From: Phytophthora colocasiae
Lineage: Eukaryota > Oomycota > Peronosporomycetes > Peronosporales > Peronosporaceae
Length of the DNA: 64,000 bases
Assembly (NCBI GenBank): GCA_018806915.1
Contig: JAGKQI010000073.1
Location: 62,001-126,000 of the forward strand
Direction: 5' to 3'
Part shown: positions 56,209-64,000 of the stretch, piece by piece
Layout: each line of letters begins with the position of its first letter
Numbering within the stretch: position 1 is the first letter of the stretch
Translations under genes and position numbers: made by a program
Notes under the pieces: model-generated
What the model was told of the DNA's origin: nothing
The model's input: only the letters and a program-made list of their open reading frames with translations
Database searches by the model: none

Positions 56209-56534
56209 ACGGCGAGGAGAAAGCCCACGTCGCTTACAGGATCTGGAGATTTTCTTGAAGCAAGCAATTAATTACCAGTCGAGTCCGTCGCCGTTCTGTT
56301 AGGCGCGTTCGCTTGAGTTCGTCTCTTTTGTCTTGAGTAATTTAACTGGACAGGACGATCACGAAGAACAGGCACGCAGTTAACAGGACGCTAGAATTTG
56401 ACACAATGCGTAGGTGCTTGCTGCCTTGCTTTCTACTGTTCTTGTGCATTTTGTTTAGGGAATTCAGCATCTGTGAGGAGTCGCAGACCCATAGATCCTT
56501 TTGAGACTTCGGATTTGATATTAGGACACCAAAA

Positions 56535-57073
56535 ATGGCAGACATGGAGACGCCAGGGCGAGGAAACCAAGTGATTAAAGTGGTGATGCCCACTTACATC
56601 ATGGCACCAACAGAGGATGAACGGTATTGATGTGATACATTTGCACTTCCGGTGTCAAAGGTCTCAGATAATTTCTATGTGATCAATGAACAGCTTCCGC
56701 CGTAAAAAGGTGTGCAACATCATCTCCGAGTGTATGACCAAAGAACTCGAAGGCAAAGAGTTCGACGAGAGTGACTGTAAGGGGTGGAGCACTGCAATTG
56801 CCGATGCAGTGAAAGCTCGTATCCATTCCGAGTGCAGTTTCCCTCGATACAAAGTCGTCGTACAGACTTTCATCGGCCAGCAGAAACTGCAGGACGTACG
56901 CATCACGTCCCGCTGCTTGTGGGACAACGACCACGATAACCACGCATCGGCAGTGTTTAACAGCGTAAGTCTTCACTCTACGTATTGTTTTACTGCGAAA
57001 AGCTGACGCATTAGCCTTGATACAGCAACACATTTGGGCAACCTGTGTGGTTTTTGGGTTCTACGCCGACTAG
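56535..57073 (+). CDS. Tctex1-family dynein light chain, 135 aa
   Basis: Exons 56535-56623, 56694-56964, 57026-57073 with GT-AG introns; the frame is exact across both. The Tctex1 domain is complete: PTYIMAPTEDER | FRRKKVCNIISECM, SFPRYKVVVQTFIGQQK, ITSRCLWDNDHDNHASAVF and the last exon QHIWATCVVFGFYAD. The style is nearer to Tctex2/TCTEX1D2 chains than to DYNLT1. Such chains belong to axonemal or intraflagellar-transport dyneins, which fits a flagellate life stage. The sequence from 57074 to 57570 is pyrimidine-rich and shows no gene. Confidence 0.9.
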
Positions 57074-57570
57074 GAACAAAACAAGTCTTAACGACAAAGT
57101 ACATGCTTTTTATCTATAAGTTATTTCTTGGGTTTCTCTGGTGATATGTACGTACGTAGGTATGATAGTAGTGGTAGTATGTGGCAGCGGCGCTGTGTTT
57201 TCTCTCTAGCTCGTATTAGCAGTCTCGCGGCAGTCATCTTGCGGTCTTCTTCGGCTTTGTGTCCAGGTTATCTGCTTCTTGTATCTCAATCTTCTTTCTT
57301 CTTCTTTCTAGTTGGATGTAAACTCAAATGCTGTTGTGCTTGGCTTCTTGATCGTCTCCACTTTGTTTTTTTTCTTGCACTTGTTCAATGTCGGGCCCTC
57401 CCAAAAACACATTTCGGCCCGTGGTCATACTTTACATCTATCCACATTGACCAAGCAGCAGCAGCATCGAGTATCCCAGCACGCAATCACAGTCACCTTG
57501 ACAGCTTCAGTTCGAGCAAAGCACAACGCAGCAACCCACTTACGCCTTCAGCTGCGCGCGTCTTGGTAGA

Positions 57571-58409
57571 TTATGCGCCTCCGTTGAGCATTTCCCAAGT
57601 GATTTGCAGGTCCAGGTCACCCTCGTGGGTACACAAGTGCTCCATGTTGGCAAGAATAAGCTCCACCTCCAACTGCAGCTCGCTGATCTTCGGGTACGCG
57701 ATGAACTTCATGGATTTTCCGTGACATGCGTCCATTGCCTGCATCTTGACGTTGATCAGTGCCTCGCGCTCCGTTGGTCCATCACCGAGCGAGATAACAT
57801 GTCGAGGGATGCCAGCTGAGTCTTCCTCTCCGTACGACTCCCACACCGGAAACACTTCGTTGTTGAAAGCTTCTACTTTCCATCGACGCGGGCAGTCTGG
57901 ATACAGGTATTCGTATGTGGAGCGAGCAGAGATGACTTTAATCCGCGTGTTGAAAAATGGCACAAGGCGAGGCATGAAGAGCGACGCTGAGAGTTCTACC
58001 CAGCCAGTCTCCGCAGCAGTCACAATGACCACACGGCCATACGACAAGGCAGTCTCCAGGAGCTGCACGACGGATTCCTCAAGCTCTTTGAGCTCTGCCT
58101 GCACTTCTTCCGGGATGTCTGGCTCTTCGTTAATGTACTTGGGGCAGAGACCGAGCTTGGCAATGGCGGACGATGCCATGAGTGTGTCATCTATTGTCGA
58201 GCAAGAACATGAGCATTGCGGAATGAAAACTGCAGTGAAAAAGGCGACAACAGTCGCTTACCCCAGTCAAAGAAAATGACGACGTCCTCCGGGTTGTGTT
58301 TGCTGTTGTTGGTGCTGCGTGGACTGAAGACGTCGTAGCTGTCGAGCGAAAGGCTGTTGCGCGCCTCCTCTACGCAGACGTCTCCACTTGTGTTGGTGTT
58401 GGGGGCCAT
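57571..58409 (-). CDS. HAD-like protein, 255 aa
   Basis: Exon 58409-58262 and exon 58190-57571; the splice joins FFDW to DDTLMASS, creating the HAD nucleophile motif DWDDT at about residue 50. Downstream come VVIVTAAETGWVELSAS (motif II-like Thr) and RHVISLGDGPTEREAL (motif IV-like GDG), so the hydrolase core appears complete. The substrate cannot be told from sequence; similar proteins in oomycetes and plants are uncharacterised. Divergent from nothing obvious upstream; its stop lies 500 bp from the dynein light chain. Confidence 0.8.
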
Positions 58410-60700
58410 TGTCGTGTTCTAGGCTGGAGATTAACAAATGGAGTCGATCTGCTACGTCGTCGAGTCGCTTGGTCTATGCAGCCGAGTGAAGGTCCCTAGT
58501 GACTGTAAACGACAACAATGTGCAACCCCAAGTCAGTTTCCAGACTGCATCTATTAGATGTCGCTCGCTTTCCACACTCACGTTCGGTTTAGTCGCTGCA
58601 AGAAGAGGAATGTACAAGCGAGCGAGTGCTTCTAGTGTAGTGTAGTGAACTCTCTTTAAGAGCTTTGGTTGTCTCCGTTTGCCGTCGAAACCAGAACTGA
58701 CTTCCAGCGGTCAAGCATGAGCAGGTCAGTTGTCGAAAAAGGACTTTCGACCAATGGAAGATTTTTATTTCCATTTCTACCAATACGAAAGAGAAGAGAA
58801 GACATGGTTTCAGCCAATGCCAGTGCAGTTTTCGTCCGGCTTTTCCGCTCGCGAGTCGCGACAGTAACAAGCTATTAAGCTGGCTTCTTCTCTATGCCAC
58901 CCAGCAGCTCCATTGCATTATTACTGCTGCACTTCGAGCTATTAGCTTTACCACCACCATGCGCTAAAAGTGTCGACGGGTATTCATTGCATCGTAGTTG
59001 TGAAAGTTCACCGAGAAGTCTGCGACTCGCTCTGCGATTCTTCAGCCGGACTTGATCGGATTCTCCACCGAACGCTTCCCGGCTCCAAGTCGCTTCATCT
59101 GGTCATCGTCTCAGTGCAGACGTGACTTGGACCACTACAGTAGTATCTGCCGGTGAAACCTCGAGCTAGAGCTGCACCTTGCGCGGCAGCCTGGGCAGCG
59201 GCAAGAGCGAGGTCTGCAGTTCGAAGCGCAGCTTGATGCGCCAATTGAGCATACGCAAAGGCGACAGACGCGTAGGCGGCGTTGCTGAGGCAGTTTGGAC
59301 CGCCATACTAGCGGTTGTGGAGAAAGCTGAAGCTTCCAAAGGCTGCGTGGGGTACGGCGGCTTCGACTGCAGTAATAGAGGCGGCCGGTTCCTCCGCAGT
59401 GACTACCGGTAGATTCTGGGCCGCGGCTATCAGTAGTTGTTGAGCTGCAGCTAGATCTTGGGCAGTGTCTCCTAGTAGTCCTTGGAACTTCCTCCAGCAC
59501 GTCAGATACCCATCGATCAGAAGTTGGGCCCTGTGACGGGAGCCAAGCCATTGACACTGTTGATGGAAAATTGAAGAATGCCCCACAAGGATCATAGATT
59601 TCTCGTTGCCCCAGCGTTGCCCCCAGTCGGCGTCAAATTTTGCGTTGTGCACTACACGTACTACATGTATACCGGTATGGTATGAACTCGTAGAAGCAAG
59701 AGTTGAACCAATCGCCAACACCGGAAAACTTGGTGCACCAAATCCCAAGAAGCTTGGTCATCGAACTTCATGTTGAGGTGCAGTAAATTGAACTATGCTG
59801 GCAAAGGTGTTGTTTGCTATGACGAAGATGCATGTCAGTCTGATGAACTCACTCTTCGGCTTTAGACACTGCCAGCTTATACTGAACGCGTTCAGAGCTA
59901 TAGCTGCGCAGAAGCAACAGCAGCAGTTTGAGCAAGACCAGCAATTCGAACTGCGGCTTGAAGCGACTGGATGCAATCAATGGCGTATGCCGCAGCTGCA
60001 GTATTCCATGTAGTGCACTACCCAAAAATTTGGCGTCAAATTCTACGAGTACCGGATAAGCGAGGAACCATTGCCCCAGAGTGTCGTCAATGCAGTGGAA
60101 GGCGGACGGACTGCATCTTGAGCTGTGTTCACGAAATCGTACAGTAGCTATTTGAGCGGTGAACGGCTAGTACTTGACCAGCGTGTGCTTGAGTTACTTG
60201 CTTCTAGAGCGATCGACGAACCTTGCATCGTTTAAAGAATGGTTGTGAGGTTGCTCCAGATGTCCGGTACTAAAAGTATCGGCACTACATCTTGGTTATT
60301 AACGTATCCACCGAACTCCAAGAACTTAAGCTTGCGCAGAAGCGACGATAGCAACTTGAAGGAGCTCAAACGTTCGACTTGTGGCTTGAAGCCACGGTTG
60401 AAAGCAGCGACCACGTACCAGAGGCAGCTTGGGCTTCATTTTGAATTGTAGCAGTGAGCGCTGCAGCTATCAAGGCAGCTGCTGAGGCAACGTCGAAAGG
60501 TAGTTGGGCGGGGATGAGCCGGCAAGATCAATAGCTTGTAAGAGCGTCGACGGGCCTTGCATCGTGCGTGGAGAATTGAAAAATACCTGTAGCATAATCT
60601 GAGGGCCATAATGAATGCACCGTACTGCTCCATGAGCACAAAGATTGGATTGATTTTTTGGTACGGTGTTTGTCTATCGACCACTTCCTCCGTGGGGCGA
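58410..60700. other. Decayed Ala-rich repetitive stretch, no intact gene
   Basis: Minus-strand reading gives Ala/Gln-rich patches in changing frames: ASVAFAYAQLAHQAAL near 59270, DLAAAQQLLIAAAQNL near 59440, AVRIAGLAQTAAVASAQ near 59920 and AALIAAALTATIQNEAQA near 60460. Short sequences recur, such as GGCGTCAAATT with GTGCACTAC nearby (59630-59665 and 60013-60040). This looks like remnants of a repetitive coding sequence broken by stops. No start, domain or family can be given. Confidence 0.35.
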
Positions 60701-60721
60701 GACCTTGTGGTTCTACTCGTT

Positions 60722-63077
60722 CTACATCTTCTCGCCGCGTCGACCTGCCTCCTCTGTCTTCTTGAGCTTCTCCGGGTTCACTTCGTCCCACTCGATGTTG
60801 ATCACACGGTTGATGAACTTGGACATGTCGCTCTTCTCTGGCTCGTCGTTGCGCTCCTTGAACACGTTGTAGCACGTCTTGCACACGCGCTTCTTCTCTC
60901 GGTTCGCTGCGCCACGGCGTGTGCGTCCTGGGAAACCCATGGGGAACTTGTACATCTCTACGAACAGCGACGAGCACTCGGCGCAACAGAGACGACCGCA
61001 GTGCGTGCAGTTGTGCTCTCGGTGGCCGAATTTGAACTTCTGACGGCACAACATGCACTCGGAGCGCTCTTTCCTTGTGATGTATGTGGGCGGGAAGTAA
61101 ACGTGTGCGATCAGGAGACGCAGGTCCTTGCGGGGCAACTTCTCGAACACGCTCTTGCCCTCTGCGTCCTCCACGTCCATCTTGGCGCCAGCACGCACCA
61201 ATGCACCAGCAATGTTGAGTCGGCCAGTGCTGATAGCAGTGTGAATTACAGTCTGGCTGTCGTGCATGTCGTTCGGGTTGGCGCCGAACTTGAGCAGCAT
61301 GCGCGGGATGATGACGCTGTCGTCCTTGGATGTGATGACGGAGATGATCAGCGGCGTGAACTTGCGACTGTTCTTGACGTTGGCACTACCACCATTCTCC
61401 AGCAATAGGTGCACCATAGCAGGAGTCTTTGTGGCGGCAAAGTGTAGTGCCGTGTTGCCCTTGTCATCCTCAACATTGATGAGATCCTCAATCGGTTTGT
61501 ATTGCTCCAGAATGACCTTCACCAATGGCACCTTGCCACTCTTCACTGCGAGGTGCAAACCAGTCTGGCCATGATTTGGCTCTCGGTTCAACAACGCCTC
61601 TGGGCCATCCACACGTAAATGCTGTACTACACCGCGGAGGTTGCCCTTTGCACACATCTCGTGCAACGTACCGATCGGGTGGCTCTTCATCAGCGGAGCT
61701 GTGCTATCCATCGTCACGCGCACTGACGGTCGAGGCGCGTCGGTATTCATCGTATTGTTCATTGACGAATTCAATGAAGACGCAATTGACCCGGTCGATT
61801 CCTCTGAAGGACGCGCGTGAGGAGGCGCTGCATGGCTGTCATCAGGCGAGAAATCGCTCACATTGTCAATCAGTGCAATACCCGATTCCTCCTCTGCATC
61901 CGGAAGAATCGGCACTCCATCGCCCTTCGTTTCAACGGAGAAATGTCCAAGCATCGCAACCGTCGAGCCACTCTTATCGCGCTGGAATCGATCCTTAGCG
62001 CGATCTTTGCTTGACTTCTTCTGCACCTCCTCGACCTCTTCCTTCTCTTCTTCAACCTTCCACTCGCCATGGTCCGCATCAACGTCAGAAGCTTTCGTCA
62101 CGCCACGAGTCACGCGACTCGCGGGACGCGCGCACCGATTCGTCCTCTGAGTCTTCGAAGCCCAAGTCATTGACACCCGACGTCAACACCAAACCGTCCA
62201 ACTCGCGGAGCTTCTCTTCTGGTGGAACGGATTGACGGGGTGAAGCAGGCTTCTGCTTTTGTGACTTGGCCGACCTTACAGTCACTGGCTCCGTGAGTTC
62301 GTAGTCTTCCTCTACTGCTGGATGCTTGTATGCTGGTTCATCACTAAACACCACTGGCTCAGCAGGTGTCGGTGCAGCTGCAGGTGTAGGAACTGACTTG
62401 GATGCAACCTTCGGGGGCGACTCCGTCAACTTCTTGGTAGTCGGCACCTTGGCACTTTGGCGTTGAGGTGGAGCCGGTGGCTCTGGGAAGTCCGATTGCA
62501 TCTTGTGCACGGGCATTGAAGCTCGGTCCGGGTGCGACGGAGCTGGAGGTGCCGGTGTGTACTTGGTCGATCCTCTTTGCGAGCCACGAGGATACGACGG
62601 TGGGGCCTGAGAGCCCATGGGACTGGTAGGTCCTCCCGTGTTATTACCACTGGTGATGACGTACGTGCTCTTCCTGGGTACCGAGACGGGTGGTTGTTCT
62701 GTAACAGGCGAGAGCTTCTTGAAACGGAGTGTAGCTGGCAGGTCACAGATCTGTAGATAGGCTACGACGTCGTCCAAATTCATCTTGGTGGTGTCTTTCA
62801 TGTTGATGGAGAGCAAGAGATCTCCAGGACCGACATTCTTGATACCAAAGGGGAATCCTTTCCCAGTGACTCGACTGACAGCCACACCGCCATCTCCTCC
62901 CTCGAGTGTTGTAAGTGCCACACCCAAATCTCCACCTTCCCAGATGAGTTGATACTCGAGGATCTCGTCCGTGTCCGAGTCCACAACGGACTCCACAAAG
63001 CTTCCTACCAGGTCCTGGTACTCGGCCGCCTGCTCCTGCATCCAGTCAGGGCCATCGCCCGCGTGTTCGTCGCTCAT
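60722..63077 (-). CDS. PDZ, ankyrin-repeat and FYVE-type zinc-finger protein (one frame break)
   Basis: From ATG 63077 the N-terminus carries a PDZ-like domain (residues about 40-120: LIWEGGDLGVALTTLEGG, GPGDLLLSINMKDT), then a Pro-rich disordered stretch. The frame stops at 62085, but coding continues in another frame (SDVDADHGEWKVEEEKEE), through four or so ankyrin repeats (TGLHLAVKSGKVPLVKVILE, GNTALHFAATKTPAMVHLLL, SQTVIHTAISTGRLNIAGAL) to a FYVE-like finger (ECMLCRQKF ... REHNCTHCGRLCCAEC ... RVCKTCYNVF), ending at 60722. The FYVE core R(R/K)HHCR is altered to REHNC, so PI3P binding is uncertain. The break near 62092 may be an indel or a missed ~64-bp intron. Likely a membrane-trafficking scaffold. 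Confidence 0.75.
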
Positions 63078-63167
63078 AATGGGGAGAAGCCGCTTCCTAC
63101 GTTGCTCTAACGACGACGATCTACTTGTGACGGAGCTATAGGGAAGGGGCGGAGGCTAAAAAAACCA

Positions 63168-63566
63168 ATGTGTACACAAAATATACAAATTGTATGTTGT
63201 GTCCGTTACTCACGCTGGAATGACGTGGCGAAAACCACTTCAAGTGACAGGTCTCTAGTAGATTTTTGCCTTCATTGCGGCATTGGACAGGTAGGAGGAT
63301 ACAATTTTGCAGCATTGAATGATTGGAATGCGCGTTACGCAGTACTAGTACTGCATTCTCTTTTACAGCCTCCTGATCTTCAGAGCTTCATCTCTATACC
63401 AGGGATCTCTCACGTGCGCACGCGTCATGTGCGACACCGAGAAGCGATTTGGCAATTGGCATCTGAAGAGCTACTTGTGCTTGTCGGTGCTTTTCTGTTG
63501 GAAGATCCGAGTGAAATTGCCGAACCAGTCCTCCAAGTTTTTTCGGCTGAGGAAGCTGAGCTATAA
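63168..63566 (+). CDS. Hypothetical protein or exon, 132 codons
   Basis: From about 63300 the frame looks coding (YNFAALNDWNARYAVLVLHS, then SEELLVLVGAFLLEDPSEIA), with helical, acidic composition and good codon use, ending TAA-independent at 63566. The first ~35 codons are Cys/Val-rich and less convincing; an upstream exon may be joined after CATTGGACAG at 63296. Divergent from the PDZ gene, 90 bp away. No domain recognised. Confidence 0.35.
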   Translation: MCTQNIQIVCCVRYSRWNDVAKTTSSDRSLVDFCLHCGIGQVGGYNFAALNDWNARYAVLVLHSLLQPPDLQSFISIPGISHVRTRHVRHREAIWQLASEELLVLVGAFLLEDPSEIAEPVLQVFSAEEAEL

Positions 63567-63770
63567 AACAGCAGTCCAGTCCGTTTTCAGGTCAGCTTTA
63601 ACAGCAAGACAGCCCCGTTTTCAGGTCGTGCGTGCCATCGAGCGCAAGATCGTCGGACGAAGGGCAACACGATTAACTACTGCACGATAGGACGATGTTT
63701 TTGCTTCAGCTTCCGCTCGGAGACCATTGATTTGCTACATGTTACACTACCGAGTGCTAGCACCAATAAT

Positions 63771-64000
63771 TTACGGGTGGAGTTGCTGCACCTGAGCGGA
63801 GAAGTCCGAGATGCGCTCCAAGTTGCTCAATAGATGCTCCATCTCTTTTGCTGCCGCTGTGGACGAACCGTTGTTCGACGCTGAGCTTGGTCGGAGCTCT
63901 TGCTGCTGTTGCTGCTGCTGTGAATGCCGGCGATGAGGAGACGGCGAGCCTGTTGTGGGGACAGTAGACTGGTTGCTGCTGCTCACGGGTGTGCCAGGAC
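63771..64000 (-). CDS. C-terminal end of a gene cut by the right window edge
   Basis: An open frame enters from beyond 64000 (PGTPVSSSNQSTVPTTG) and stops at 63771-63773. It contains a Gln run of seven (HSQQQQQQQELRP), a Ser/Asn-rich part and a helical end (KEMEHLLSNLERISDFSAQ). Family not recognisable from this piece. Confidence 0.55.
   Translation of the reverse strand, partial: PGTPVSSSNQSTVPTTGSPSPHRRHSQQQQQQQELRPSSASNNGSSTAAAKEMEHLLSNLERISDFSAQVQQLHP

Noticed and set aside
57128..57724. 198-codon plus-strand frame
   Set aside because: Low complexity Phe/Ser/Leu start and a 3' half antisense to the HAD-like gene; no domain.

Overview
The window looks like nuclear DNA of an oomycete, most likely Phytophthora or a close relative. 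The signs are short GT-AG introns (about 50-100 bp), tightly packed genes on both strands, bZIP proteins whose basic region has Cys where other eukaryotes have Asn, WRKY19-like CHGGGRRC zinc fingers, and Ty3/gypsy, MULE and PIF/Harbinger transposons. Genus and species cannot be fixed from sequence alone.

Layout. 0-10 kb: four minus-strand genes: an edge fragment, an unrecognised gene split by a complete 5.7-kb Ty3/gypsy element (identical 212-bp LTRs, 5-bp target duplication), and two paralogous bZIP genes, one frame-broken. 10-14.5 kb: gene-poor, holding an internally deleted Mutator-like element with 51-bp inverted repeats. 14.8-15.8 kb: a WRKY19-like zinc-finger gene. 15.9-27.7 kb: a very large minus-strand locus that reads as LRR, IQ, Tudor/FN3, C2H2, coiled coil, MORN and WW, probably one flagellar or cytoskeletal giant protein, with several frame breaks. 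27.8-28.7 kb: a CCHC-knuckle protein.

28.9-36.2 kb is the most unusual part. It holds a fusion of three RNase D-like domains, a SpoIIIAA/ycf45-like AAA ATPase and a C-terminal SUMO-like domain (minus strand). Facing it is a degraded paralog (plus strand) whose exon is split by a 964-bp Harbinger element. The two share a nearly identical 1.54-kb inverted tract with diverged flanks, which suggests gene conversion. A third 0.42-kb fragment lies between the fusion gene and the next gene.

36.3-52.7 kb is dense housekeeping DNA: a SUMO-like/BTB protein, a FIGNL1 AAA ATPase, a CK1/VRK-type kinase divergent from a TPR/MLP1 nuclear-basket protein, two convergent FMN 2-hydroxy-acid oxidases (possibly peroxisomal) and a small zinc protein. 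53.0-55.4 kb is an intact PIF/Harbinger transposon with both ORFs. 55.7-64 kb holds mitochondrial ATP synthase delta, a Tctex1-family dynein light chain, a HAD-like protein, a decayed Ala-rich stretch, a PDZ-ankyrin-FYVE protein and an edge gene.

Single-base frame breaks recur in seven loci while other long frames (TPR, 5.6 kb) are clean. Some of the pseudogene signals may therefore be residual assembly indels. No tRNA, rRNA or CRISPR was seen.
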